A stretch of 64,000 nt of DNA. Source: Rotaria sp. Silwood1 (taxonomy: Eukaryota > Rotifera > Eurotatoria > Philodinida > Philodinidae). The notes beneath the pieces were generated by a model, which saw nothing but the letters and a program-made list of their open reading frames with translations, did no database searches and had not been told where the DNA came from. This document shows, piece by piece, positions 35,874-50,900 of this stretch (positions are counted from its first letter, which is position 1; every line of letters starts with the position of its first letter). The stretch is taken from contig CAJNOP010000697.1 in assembly GCA_905250075.1 (NCBI GenBank), positions 1,247-65,246 of the forward strand. Reading direction: 5' to 3'. The translations under genes and the position numbers were made by a program.

Positions 35874-38800
35874 GTTGATACAGTTCTTAGAATCATGTGT
35901 CATTCTAAAGTGGATATCTAGGACTATAAAGATTGCTAATGCTTATTGTATGGCTTTCATTTGAACTAAAATCAAATACGAATGATTCAAAAATCTTACT
36001 TTCATATGTGCGTTTCATATGAGACTTGCTAGATGAAATAATTTAACTAGATATTTTTTGTCATCTTGTAGAAAAAAAAGATAGGCAAAGAAAAATAATG
36101 ACTAATATCTGACGAATGTCTTACGAATGACATCATCCACTCATGAATCTAAAAAAGATAACAACTTCTATGAAGTTTTTTTTTTCATGCTAAACGCTTC
36201 TTTATCTAAACCTTACTGTAGAACAAATATCAAGACATAAAAACTATGCGAATGAATGTAAGAGTATAGTGTTTTTTTTCATATACACCAGCCAAACGAT
36301 TCATATTAAGCTTGTCTTTGACGATGTTGATGACATTAGTCCGTAACACTGCCAAAAATGAATGGTTTACAGCAAAAACTCTATTGAACTATGTATTTTT
36401 ACTTCAAATAATGATTCTGTATGTTTATGATGTTCATTAGACAAATCCTACATATATCGTACACACTAGGAATGTCACATTAACGTTATTAGTCAATATT
36501 AAATACTAGAGTAGCTTGAAACATGATCCACCAACCCTTGTAGTTTTATAGTGTTTTCTATACTATGGTCACACCAGACAAGCTAGAGAACTCAATCATA
36601 AACAATCATATAGCATATCATACCTATGTCGCAGGAAAAATTTGTTCCAGATAGGCGCGAAATGGCGAATTTTTTAATTAATTCTTGTTCTCAATACGAA
36701 GAGAGAAAAAAAAGTTAAATAAAGCAGCAGAATTTTCATTTTCACATATATAATCACATTGTAAGCACACTAATGACTTTGTTTTCAATGTCAGAAGTTG
36801 AATCTCAAAAACATTTTTACGAACAAGCAAGTGAACATCTTCAATCTTTGAATAGAAAAATTTTGAGAAAAGTCAGTGATTACGCAAACCATCAGTAACA
36901 AGACTCTTCGTCACTTGATGAATAAGTATTTGCCATATTTCGACTTGTTTTTCACATCTTGGCATCGCACATCTTTTGTCGTACAAAAAAAAATCAACTT
37001 GAAACTTTTACTGTGCGATACAGAAATAACTAAACTGGGGTTAGTACATGAAGCGATGTAAGATGTTCAGAAGCCTACTATAAGGATTTTATTTATTATC
37101 CTAAATGTTTGTTTGTCTTGAGATATTATTTTATGTGCTGATGTATGCACGAAATTTATTTTGCTATATATCCATAAACAAACAAAATATATATAAGTAT
37201 ATGTAGAACGAAACAAAAAATAGTACCAACAGAGATGAGAGAGATATAAACGAAAGATGAAAGACAGTCGAGGAAGATCATAAGATATATGTATATATGC
37301 TTAGGTGCGACATCACTCTAACACATTCCAAAGGGGAATCGGCGGAAGGTGGAGTATGAATGTGTTTGTGTAGGTGTGAGTAAATAGCGAAAATACTCAT
37401 TGCTACGTTTTCCATATCTGCATACAATTCGTCTCCGTACCCTATTTGATTTTTTTCACAAGACGAAACAACTTAAACTTCTTCTTGCCATTTCTAAAAG
37501 ACATTTGTTTTATAAATCGATAAATTGTCAAAATACAGGCATTTATTATTCGTATTGTGCTTATCAATATCTTAGATATAAACAAAGTGATTTCTTATCG
37601 GATGACAGAAAAGTATTCTTGTTTTAAGAGGAAACATTTCCAGATGTCAAAGTGTATTTGAGTCAAGACTCTGCGCATCACATAGGCTCTAGGAACTTAT
37701 CCATACTCTCAGAAAATTGCATATTATTGCTGAATTATTGCATTTTTACGGTAGTTTTTAGCATAAAATCATCGTCTCTCTTCAAAAGGCTAGAACAATT
37801 TTATTTTGAATATCGATTTCAAAGCAAGAGTTTGCGTTCTTGAAATTGTTTCTATTTCAAGATACAGTGGCAGCAATGAGAAGTTTTGAAACTTTTACAA
37901 GAACCTATTCTTATCAAGGTCTTCTTCTGTGCAAAGTTTCAAGTTGAGATTTGAAACTGTTTTCCTAGTGTTCCTAAGAGAGGTTCCAGCATGGAGCTAA
38001 AATATACTCTAGAAATGTAATAGCTAAGCAGAAATAATCTAGAGATACGAACCCTTTTAAGAATACTCATAATTCTTTAGAACCTGTAAAATGTATATAA
38101 TCCCAGATGAAAAGTGAATCTCCATGTAGAAAGCGTTTTTTTTCGTTTTGATTAGAATAGAAAGTTACATCATTTGTAGTAAACTAAAGAATTTGGAGCT
38201 TTTTCTAATAATTGAAAGATTCAGAATACGATTATTGAATAAAATTTCAAAAAAAATCCATTTCAATACTTTCCTCGAGACTGAGTAAATAGCACTGAAT
38301 TATTTAGATCTGAGTCGAAGAAAACAGTTCCATTCTATGATACATCAAACAAGAAAGTATTTAATAATATCATAAACATACTCCTCTAGAGAAACTATAA
38401 TAAATATGATTGCCTAAGGAATTAGAATTCTAAACGTCAACATAACTTTCTTGGTTGCCTATCAAGACGTTGAGAAGGCAAAAGATGAGAGCTAATTTCA
38501 CTGCACTATAATTCTCTCTTGATGATATAAACCAATTTCAAAAATATAAATCACTGAAACAAATGAATAATTTATAAGACAATATAATTTTGTTATAGCT
38601 ATTGCATATTTTGTTTTCAATCAAATATTTCTTTTTTACAGCCAAAATGAACTCTTATTTTGACAAATTTTATTCAAAAACAAAAAAAGAATCAGAATGT
38701 CGTGAGTACATTCTATAGCTTATTTCATCTGTGAAATATGTTGAAACAACTATTTGAAGAATTAAATTGAAGCATAATAATCACCAATAAAAAAACAAAA

Positions 38801-38989
38801 ATGTTATGTCCTTAGTGTTGAGCAATAAACGAGAGAAAGGAAAATGGAAAGAGACAAACAAACAAAAAAAAAGGAAAACCATCAAGAAAAACTCACAATA
38901 TATATCACAAAAAAAGAGCAACAAAAAAAAAATACATGATTAAGTCATAACAAACCATATCCATTCTTTTTTTAAAATAATCTATTATT
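35874..38989. other. 3-kb intergenic region, no gene seen
   Basis: Lies between two minus-strand genes, so it should hold the helicase promoter (left part) and the Piezo 3' UTR (right part). Short frames at 36876-37061, 37400-37627 and 37652-37843 show no motif. A degenerate telomere-like patch (GGTGGAGTATGAATGTG... GTAGGTGTGAGT) is visible at about 37350-37382. Confidence 0.4.
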
Positions 38990-41900
38990 TTATTCTGACT
39001 TTGGTTTCGTAAAAAGTATTAATGTTTCCGGTGATCGATATAAAAATACAAGTTTAGCAAAAAGTTCTTCTTCACAATCTAACATATTATTTTCTCGAAC
39101 TAAATAAATATCACGTAAAAGATGCCATAATCGTTCAACAGATGGTAATTCATTATACATAATTGTTTTACTTGTTTGTAGAAGTGTTCGAAATAATCTG
39201 GCAACAACAATTACAAATGTTGTATATAAACCAATTATTCTATATTCCAAAAAAAAGAATAAAATATTTATATCATATTTTATTTTTCAATAAGAAAAAA
39301 AAAAAAAATTTTTAGTTTTATGTTTATGAATATTTCTTAATACATAAATATTGTTTTAAAAATATTTTAAAATGCTGTCAAAAATAATCAAACTATTTAG
39401 TTTGCATAAGAAAAGAATGCAAGAAACAAGCTGCTACTACTTCTATTATTGTTTTACTATGATGAAGAAAATGAAAAATAATTGATTAGAAAGTCAAATA
39501 TATGAGAAACTATAAGAACACTATGATGCATTATTTTATCAATTTATTATTCTAATTTAAATTGAAATTTTTAAATCGAAAGAAAACAAAAGCGTATATC
39601 TATTTGTCAATGTTTTATTAATGTAAATTATTCTTTGACATAAATTATCCGATGTTATTAGATTTTCGCCCCCTCTAATTTTGTCAATAGAATTCAAATA
39701 TATTCTATAGGTCAAACGTTGACTAATTATGTGGTACAATTTGTCGGTCGATGCTAAAAATGCATGCATTTTTTTTTAATTTAGAATCTTGTTTATCTTG
39801 AAAAATTATAAGTTTCAAAAAACTTCACTTGTCTTATGTATAAGAATGATAAATTTTGAAGATCGTTTCGAAACTTGTGGGACAATCTATCTATATATAT
39901 ATAATAAAACTTGTCAAATAAATAGAACATGCGATGAGTGCTGACTATTACTTATTATGAAAGTATAAAGCTATAAAAATGTAAAATTACAAACCCATAT
40001 CGAGTAAGAAATGAAATATTGGCTGGCGAAACTTTATCATTGAAAAAGATCATACTCAAATAATTTTGATTGGAAATTGCACCTAAAAACCAACAATCAA
40101 TTAACATTTTATACAATAAATTTGTTTTTTTTGTCTTTTCTTACATGATGGAGTATAAGTATATTTATTTCCATATTCTGACATTTCCCACCAAACATCT
40201 GTACTATTTGGAATTGTTGTTGTACGATTTAAACCCATTGTAATATTCGCATAATAATCATTAACAAAAACTATACACACAAAAAAAAAAAAATTTATTT
40301 TAAATAATCAATAAAAATTTCTAAAAATAAATTACCATTTTTAAAAGCAATTATTTCTTCTGGTTTTGCTTTTGGTCTAACATGTAAAAATCTTGGTATT
40401 AAATTTCTAATTGTAAAATTTCTATAAATAAATAATTATTATTAAAATATTATAAATAATATTTCAAAAAGTATACATAGCTGTTTTTGATTCTAATGTT
40501 CCATTAAGTATTTGAATTAATGCATTTCGAATATTTTGATCATTTGCTGTTATATCAACTGTATTTTCGCCTGTTACAACCGTTGTTAAATCACCAGAAT
40601 TATCTTGATCCAATAGATAACGACTTATTGTATATGAAAATCGTACAGGTACTGTTACATTCGAACGTAAATTATTTACAACAATATCACGTATTGGTTG
40701 ACTTATTTCCCAAAGATCAACACTTGTAGCAAATAAATTAACACATCGAATATCATCACGATTAAAATCACGTAAAAAAGCATAGGCACCATCCTGTTTT
40801 AAATGTAAACGGAAAGTTTAATAAATATCAAGTTTAATTCAATTGAATTTTTAAAATATACAGAAATATTATAGAATCAAATTTTATAAGTAGAAGTCTG
40901 TAAAAGAATTTTGTTACATTTTATAGAATTGTCTATCTATGTGTTCTAATCTCAAATAGATTTCTTATACATCAGAGAAATTCTTGAATAAACATACTTT
41001 AGTAGGTGTTCCTATATTTGATGAATCAATTCTATCACGTAGCACTTTCAAATCATTTGCTGTAAATGGAACTAAATCAATATCTTGTGCTGTTATTTGA
41101 TAAATTGGCTACAACAAAAAGAAAAAGAAATGATGATAATCAATAAAAAACAAAAATAATGAATGATCATACCAAATATGCACCTAATTTAATTTCAACA
41201 TTGACTTCTTTAGGTGGATTTGGTTGATAAAATGATGATGAAAATGAAAAAAATAATAATGGAAACCAGATTAATAAAATTAATAAAAGTAATAAAGAAC
41301 CACCAACACCATATTTTGTTATATTCGCTCGAGGTACACCACGATCAGTTCGATATTTCTAAAATAAAAAAATTTTTTTTTTCATCTACACACTTCAACA
41401 TAAAAGAAAAGTTCATTTTTTGTGAAAGAAAAAGATTTGTTAAATTAAAATTTGGCTTTTTTTTTTTTCTTTTTACTTGTTCTGCCCATCGTGCACATTT
41501 CAATAAATAAACATCCGAATAAATATCTTGTAATTGTAACCAACTTGATAATCCAAGTGCTGTACGTGTAAAAATCCAATCCATAATTGTTCGTAATTCA
41601 AGTAAAAATGGAATCAATAAATAACTAAACAAAATTAAAATGAAAAAAAAAAACAAAAACTTTAATTTAAATAGATAATTCTTTTTTACATTCGATAAAA
41701 TATTTGATTAACATAATTAAATTTTTTCATTAGAAAATTTCCACCAATACGTTTTGGATAACCTAATCGTACTTGTGTTGATGAATAACCAAATGATATA
41801 CATTTAAATAAATACCAAAATTGAGCAGCAACATTATCACGAAATTTTCTTTGAAAAAAAAAAGACAAATGATTTCATTAGAATAAAGATATGATATTTG

Positions 41901-44900
41901 TATATATATACATATGTGTTATAGCAGGTAATACAAAAAATAACCAAATATGTACACCAATAACTTGAAAGAAATGAAAAAAGAATTTTCCACGAACATT
42001 TCGACATAAATAAAATCTTCGATCGATTATAATTAATAAAAATTGAATTAAAAGCATTACAAGAAAAGCTACAGGAACCTTAGAAAAACAATTTTAATTA
42101 GAAAAATTTATGAAAATTCAAAAAAGTTTCGTTTTTTTTTATCTAACTTTATTTTCTTTGATTGTTTGTACGACATTATTTCCAGCAGCTCGTTCCTAAA
42201 AATATGGAAGAAAAAAAAATTCTTTTTGTTTTTTTTTTCATTTCTTTAAAATAAAAAATAAAAGGGAAATATGAAATAGTGCATAATCCCAACCAGTGAG
42301 AGGATATGTTTTTTGTTTTTTGTTTTTTGTTATTAGTTCTTATCTTATGATTCAAATCACATACGTGATTTATTTTTTATCCTTGTTTAACTATTAACAA
42401 AACAATATGAAAGAAAAAAGAAGGAACTTTGGTTTTGTTTTTGATAAATGTTACAAAATGACTTACACCAAATTGACTATAGAAAAGTATAACAATAATC
42501 ATACTGATAAAATCACAAAAGAATAATGATGCATAAACATCACGAACAAATGATAATTGTTTTGGTTGTCGATAAACATTAATTATTGTTTGTAAAAAAT
42601 AACCACTAAATTTAAAAAAAAAATAGAATTATTTTAACTATTGAAAATTTCTATGAAATTAATTTACCTTTGTAATTTCGGTGTTTCTGATTGAGAAGTT
42701 TCTTGTTGAGTAACATCTTGAGCAACTAAATATAATCATCAAGAATTATGAATTTATATATTCAATAAAAGATTTTGGAGAGTTGCTTGATCAGAACTAG
42801 TGTTCTCTTTCTTTGTTGATGATAATGCTGGGGATAAAACTCAGTGTTGATGCTAAACATCATATATATGTCATATGGTTTCTCATCATCAATAGATGAG
42901 TTTGTATTAAAAAAAAAGAACTGTCTTACGAGGGAATCTCTTCAAGTGTTAATCGCCGATCGAGCTTATATTTTGCCCATAAGTAAGACTCTATGAGGCT
43001 GATAGGAGTCCGGAAAGATTCGTCCCCATACACTGTCCTTCCGGAGTTACGACCGTTTTACTGATTGTTTGATCTCTAGCAATAGTATCTATAGGGAAGT
43101 CCAACAAAGGAATTTTGACCTGAAGTTTTATTCATAAACAGGTCTCATGGTCACTAGAATGTTCTAAAAGTTTCAGCTAAAATGAACGTTTCTTTCTCAA
43201 GATATTGAATTTTCAAGGAACGATTATATTTCAAAGGCAAAGGTCAAAAAATCGAGTTTCTTGGAAATTCAGTATCTGGAGAAAGAAACGTTCATTTTAG
43301 CTGAAACTTTTAGAATATTCTAATGACCGTGAGACTTGTTTATGGACAAAACTGTGGGTCAAAATCCCATTGTTAGAGGTGGAAAAATCAGTAAAACGGT
43401 CGTAACTCTGGAAGGCCAGCATATGGAGACGAATCCTTCCGGGCTTCTGCTAGTCTCATCGAGTCTTACTTATGGGTAAAATATGAACTCGATCGGCGAT
43501 TAACACTTGGAGAGGTTCACTCGTTAGTATAACAATATCGCTTTTCATTTTTGTAGTCTGTTGGATATGGATATGAAGAGAACATCTATTTGAGAAACGT
43601 GGAGCCTGCTCAAAGGATCTAGTATATCGAAAGATTAATGATAGATTCATTGATCTCATCTTGTTGCCTAGGATGAAAATTTTTTTCATCTCATTAATTT
43701 ATAGAAGACAATTATAAGTAGAATAAATCTGATGATCGTATCTCATGATGAACATATTCGATTTGTTTATATCAATCAAAATAGTTATAAGAGTTTCAGA
43801 CTTTTGGGACAACGTGTATAATTCAACTGAAAGAAATCATTTAGATGATTTGCCTACCATCTGTTTTATCTGTTCCTGCTTTCCAAAGTCCAAGTTGCTA
43901 AAATAGAAACAAATGAAAATAAAAATTAATGAAAACAAAAAAAAAAAGAAAAAATTAAATATATACTTTTAATATTGATCGATGAAGAAATAATGATAAA
44001 AGTAGAAAAAGATCTGCAACTGAAGCAGCATTTTCTTTTCTATCAATACCAATAATATTTACAGGTGCTAATGGATTCGTTTGAAGTGTTTCCGAAGCAT
44101 TCCATGGGTAAAATTGAAATTGAAATATATATTTAATAACAATCATTGCTTCTGTATAAGTTATTATTGAAATCCAATAATTTCTTGATGGTCGTGATGG
44201 TAACATAGCCCAAAGAAATATTGATAATGGTAATGGCATTGAAAGTATTGAACCTGATGTTAAATGATTAATTACCATTGCTGAATAACAAACAAGTTCA
44301 GAACGAGACATAATAAAATAAAATAATGAATCAAAAAAATTATAAAGACGTGAACGTTGTTTTAAATTAGTTGTTGGAGAAATTGTTTCAGTAGTAATAG
44401 ACCTAAATAAATAAAAAAAAAAATGAATAGAATTACAAATAATTTTTATTAACAAAAATACTTACTCATCATTTACAGAATTTATACGATCAGCATCATT
44501 GAGATGAACATCTGAAACCTAGAAATAAAAAATAAAATTATTTTGTTTTTTTGATTAAAAAAAATAAATAAATGCTATTTACTGTTGTCATATCTCTTTG
44601 TGTATTAATAAGTTCTTCATGTTGATGAGTTTTATCTTGTGCTTTCATTAGAGATAATTTTTCTGAAACATCTCTATAATCACGTGAATGTCGATTAAAG
44701 AAATCAATTAAATAATCAATAACAATTTGACCAATTAAACATAATTTAAAAAGAATTGATTTTTGTTCTTTTTCTGATAAACATGAACAAAAATAAAAAA
44801 CAAATTAAATATTACAAATAGATTATTAATTTTACCTTTTGGTTCAACAGATGTTGTCTGTTCAGTAGTTGATGGTGTTATCATCATTGTAGTTGTCGGA

Positions 44901-47900
44901 GGTGCAATAGGTGATATTGGATGAAATTCTAGATTGTCTGATTCAGATAGAGGTGAGCTTGGTGGTTCTAGAAAATATTTTTATTTACATCAATTTATTT
45001 TTAAAAAATTATTCTATTGTGTTCTTTCGAAACGATTTACTTGGTGCAGCAGCAGCAACAGCTGTTTGTTTATCAGGTGCTGTTAAAACTTGAATAATCT
45101 AAAATCAAATATGATTATTGAATATCTATTTGATTTTGTTTATTGATTTACTTGTTCTTGAGCAACAGTTGCTTGATCTTGTGTTCCTTCATCTTCTTCT
45201 TCATCTGATTCATCATTAAACATATAATAATCACCTGATCGAATGACTAGGAAAATTCAAAAAAAAATTTGAAAAATTAAATATTTATTTTTTCTAAATA
45301 AACCTTCGAAATGTTCAGTTGTCGGAGTGTTATGTGTTGATCGATTTAATTTTAATTGTTGTTCTTTGATACGATCTATACTTCGTTTTATTTTTTTCAT
45401 TGTTTGTTCTTCTTTATCAGCTTTTTCATTATTACGTTTAGCTGAAATATCATTAAATAAAACAGCACCTCGACTAGCCAAATTTGCTTGTGAACGAAGT
45501 TCAACAACAATATGCTCCCAATAATAGCTACCAAAGATTCGTTTTTGTAATAATAAACATATTAGACAAAATCCATCCCTATTAATTAATAAAAAAAAAA
45601 AATCTTTTATTTAAAACTGAAAATTATGATTAGAAAATTTACATGAACAAATTAGCATCAGTTGCACTTTTATCACATTGTTCTGGTATTCCTAGAAATT
45701 CAATAGAGAAAAAAAAAATTAAACTCAAATTCTCTATAAAATATTCAAAATACAAAATAAGATTGTATACCCTTAGATGATGAAGGACAATTTCTTGGAG
45801 GAATAAAGTCCAATCTTAAGCATGGTACAAGCAAGTCGACAAATGTACAAAATGAAGATGTACGTTTCATCCCTTCACAAGGCGTCAATGGATAAAGAAA
45901 AATGCAAACAGCTACCTAGATAGAAGAATCAATTTCAATCAATAATCATGCTTTATCAAAGAAGATTTTTAAAAAGAATAAAGAAAATTAAAGCATTAAT
46001 CACTAAAAAAAAACTACTTGAACTGTCCGATGCTATACAAGCAACCAGAAAGATTTGCTGTATAACGCATCCAAATGATAAAATATCAACACAAGCAACT
46101 ATCTGAAAACGATTTTTTTTCTTAATTCTTCTTTAAAATGAATTAATAAAAAAGAAAAAAAAAGCATTTTCATTATACTTACTTGTAAACATGCTTTTAT
46201 AAATATAACTGAAAAGCAATAATAAATTAAATAAGTCCATCTAAATAAAAAATATTAAAATAATAGAAAAAAAAAAGAAAATTATGATTAACATACATTC
46301 GAAGCATAACTGTAACATATTTAGTTAAAAAATCTTGTCCATACCAAAAAAAATAAAAACATGCTATAAGATAACCAAGACCAAGTAAACTAATACGTGT
46401 TGTTCCAGCTAAATAAACTATTGATAGAACACACCATGCACTATACATAAATATAATATATTTTATTTGATCAAACCAATTTTGTCTTTTAAGAACAAAA
46501 TCTCTTGTTTGATTATTTTTATAAACATCATTATCATAAATTATTTCATGATTTGATCCACCTGATTCAACATAAATAAGATCTTTTTCATTTGTTTCAT
46601 ATTGAAATACACGCCATTGTTGACAAGCAAATAATAATTGAAAGAAATCAGCTAGAAATTAATACATAAATATTTTACATTTGAAAAATAATAAATACTT
46701 AAAATTACCAATTAATTGTGTTGCTAATGGAGGATTTTTATAATCTGGTAAAAAAAACCAACGTTTCAATTGAAACCATCCATCAATTTTAAGATCTGTC
46801 CATGGATATTCTAGAAAAGTATAATATATTTACTTCATTTTTTCTTTAGAAACTTCAAAGATTTCTGCAACTATGAAAATGGATAACAATTAGATTTATT
46901 TTTTTTTAATCATATCAATAGAAATTGATGTTCAAGATCTTATACGAAGATCGAATTTTATACAGCTAAAAGGATGAAAACACTGAATCGAGTCTCATTT
47001 ATTAAACTTAATCACAAACTTCTACTCTAGACAGAACTCGACCAAATCAGATAATATATTATTCAGAGGTGGCTCGAAAAGATCAGAACAGAAGGAGGAT
47101 CTGATATTATTTGATTTGTAGATTTGTGATAGTAACTATTATCCATTTCAAAATAGAATAACCGTGGGTATTTTTTCTAATAACTTTCGATAGAAACTAG
47201 ATACGAACCTGCGATTTTCACTGTTGAAAAAAGGAAATGAAGAGGCATTGTATCATTTAAATGTTACAGTAAAATGTTTTTAATAACTGAACGTTGCAAA
47301 TTTATAATCTGAGCCTTACACAGACTGAACGCGATACATGATTTGTCGAAATTTCGATTAAAAAAGCAACTTGTCGAAAAATTCTATCGTATCTAATTCG
47401 ATGTGTCTCTTCATCTCCTCTTTTCACTAGTGAAAACCGTAAGTCCATATCTACTTTATATCAAAAGTTATTTTCAAAAATTCTCACGACTCATCTATTT
47501 TGAAAATGAATAATAACTTTAGATATTCTAATTTAAAAAAGTTTTACTTTTAAAAATTAAATTAAAAAGTTTTTTTCTTTTTTTTGAATAACATCAGAAA
47601 TTCAAAAAATATTATTACATGTATTAAAGTATCCATCCGATCCGAAGCTCTGTTTACACTAACTGCAGAAATATATCGAAATGCAAGCTATAAATATTTT
47701 TTCTAAAATTTCGATCTCATATTGAAAAATTGTAAGTACTAACCGAAGCAAAGAAATGGTGGTGCTCCAACAGCACTTATATATTGAAGAGGAAAAGAAA
47801 TAATTAAAAAGCAAACATAACATAACCACATTCGTTGAATACAACGTCTACTTGATATTAAAAATAATCCTAGCCATATACCATAAAGTACAGCCATCAT

Positions 47901-50900
47901 ATCAAGACGAATAGCAATAACAATAACTGTTGTTATATAACATATCTAAACAAAGATTAAAATTTTTTTGTTTATATAAATAAAAATATTTTTTTTATTT
48001 ACCTCTAAACCAAATCGATAAAAAAGAAAATTAGCTAAATATTTTAAAAAATTACAAATTTTTTCATCAGCTTGTTTATAATTAATAATATCAAATTCAT
48101 ATGTATCATCATTCATATTTTTTAATGCAAATGGTTCAAATAAAATTGGAAAACGATTTTCAACAAGACGAACATTAAAGTGAACTGATAATGATAAACG
48201 ACGATGTTTTTGTCGGTATCGTACTATGGCATCAAATGTTAAACAAATTGTTAATAATATATAAAGCTATACAAAAAAACAACAACAATTTCTTTTTCTT
48301 TTCTCTTTTGTAAAAAAAGATTTTTCTTTTATCTTACACCAATAAATCGATTAATTTTTGGTGTTAATTCAAGACCAAACCATTTAGCTGTATCATTTGG
48401 AATTGAACTTATATTTAAATCAATCTAAATGATATTTTATATATAAATATAGAAGAAAAATAAAATTATTTAATTTTTTTTTTTATACTTGAGAACAATT
48501 TTTAAGAAAAAAATTTTTTTCAATTATATGTTGTTTTGCTATTTCTAATTGATAACACATTGATGCAAGTATATAAAGACCTGTTGCAATTAATGTTAAT
48601 AAATTAATTAATTTTCGAAGGTGAAATAATGTTAAACCAATGGTTATTAAAATAATTAATATTATATTAAATGCACATACCTAATAATAGATAAAAATAT
48701 TATTATTTAAAAAACAAAATAAGAATATATATATATGTATATCATTTACTTTAAGTACAGAAGCAAGAACCATTATAAGTAGAACTAATTTAAAAGCATG
48801 TAATTCAGCAAAACGCCAACCATAATAAATAATTTGTTTATATAAACGATTGGTACGAAAATAAAATTTATATAATTTATCTTGCCAAGTTTTTATTTCA
48901 TTTTCTAAGATTTCTCGAGTTTGAACATGTTCAGTATTTTCTAAAGAATCAACAAGTATTGATAACAAAAAACAACTGTTTTACCTTTAGCATACGCATG
49001 AATATCTTTTAATGTACCATTCGGTGCACCTTGAATATTTTTTCCACTAAAAAATAAACATTGATAGTAAAATTATATTTAGTTTAAGAAAAAATAAATC
49101 TAACATAAAATTTGAATTTTTCATCAATTCATATTTAAGTTCAAATATATAATAGAGACTTACTTTGGCATCATAATTAAATTCATCCAACCAGAATGAA
49201 AATAATATAATTGCATTATATTAACAACTAAAAATGTACTTGGTGTAAGTAATTTAATTGCTAAAACATCAGATGGAACAATTTCAAGTCCAATTGATGC
49301 AAGTCTTTGAAAACAAAAACATTAAATATAAATTCTTTCATATATGTAAAAAAAAAAAAACTTACAATTGTTTACTAAATGTTTTTGATAAAAATACATT
49401 TACTTTTTCAAACTAAAATTACAAAAAAAAAGAAAAATATTTTGTAAGATAGTTCAAAAAGAAACAAGAATCTTTCTCTACTTGATAAATATATATTCCA
49501 ATTAAAACTACCATTGAATAAATAACTATAATTAAATGAAATGTTGCTGCTGTTCTTCGCCAAAATCGAAATGAAATCTAATAAAAAAAAAAGAAAACAT
49601 AATTATCATTTATTCATTTTCGAAGAATATTAATTATACTTGAAATGAAAGAATAAAAAATAAATAAAATACCATATAAATAATTCGATAAATAACAACT
49701 GTATTTTGAATACTAACAAGTAATAGCATACCACATGATACAAATATCCAATATTTTGTTAATAGATCAATCAACCATCGTCCTTCAAAAAAAGAAAACA
49801 AAGATAAAAATTAAATTTCTACAAAACAAAAAAAAAAGAATTTAAATCATTACCTAATCGACGAGGATATGAATCATTTGATGCACTACTTCGACGAGCT
49901 AGAATATCATAAAACAAAAAAAAAGAAATAACAGTTAATTAAATTTCTTCAATAAGCAAATCAATATTAAGAAGACTTGTCAAAAACACACAGGCATAGA
50001 TTTAGTTCCCTCAATTAAATCATTTACTCATCTTACTTAATTCTATAACTATAAACGAAAATAAAAAAACAAAAAAAAGAAAAGGTTAAATTTTATCTCT
50101 TTTTTCTTTCATAGTTGATAAAAATAAAGAAATAAATTATTACGTTCAGTTCCTCGTGTATTATTAGCAATTCGTTTTTCATTGATATATTGTCGAAGTG
50201 TTAACCAAAAAAACATCATATAAAATGACTAAAATAGATTCAAAAAAAAAAAAAAAACTAAATCATTAATATTCTATTATATAATTTACATACTTTAAGA
50301 AGTAATGGAATAAATGCCGGTTGAAAATCATCCATACGAATACCAATTTGTTCCATAGTTCGACGATCATATGCAAAATTTAATTGATTAAAACTTATTT
50401 TAAAACCAACTAAATATTGTAAAATTAATAATATTCCTCCATATATTGTAAATAATGGACTCATTCTTAAACACCATTGTCGAGAATTAGGTAATACCCA
50501 TAGTAAACATGCCCATAAAAGATAGACTAATGTTAATAAACTATGAAATGTTATACTCCATGCCTAAAAATTAAACATATTTTGTTTGATATAAAATAAA
50601 AAAAGAAAAGAAAACATCTGCCTACAAGCATAGCCATTAATGATAATAAATAACTTTGTCGTTCGAGTACACGAAGAGCAGAAAAAACAACAAAAATAAT
50701 TCGTCCAAACCATGTTTGATCACCAGGTTGTTCTAAACTCCATCGTCGACGTGCTACTGGTGAATTTCGCTCAAATGTATCACGACCATCACCACTATGA
50801 ACCAAACTCTATAATATATATATTACTTTATACATAGAAATTAATTACAATTTATATATTATCATATTTCAATAAACGCGAAGCTCAGCATTAAGAAAAT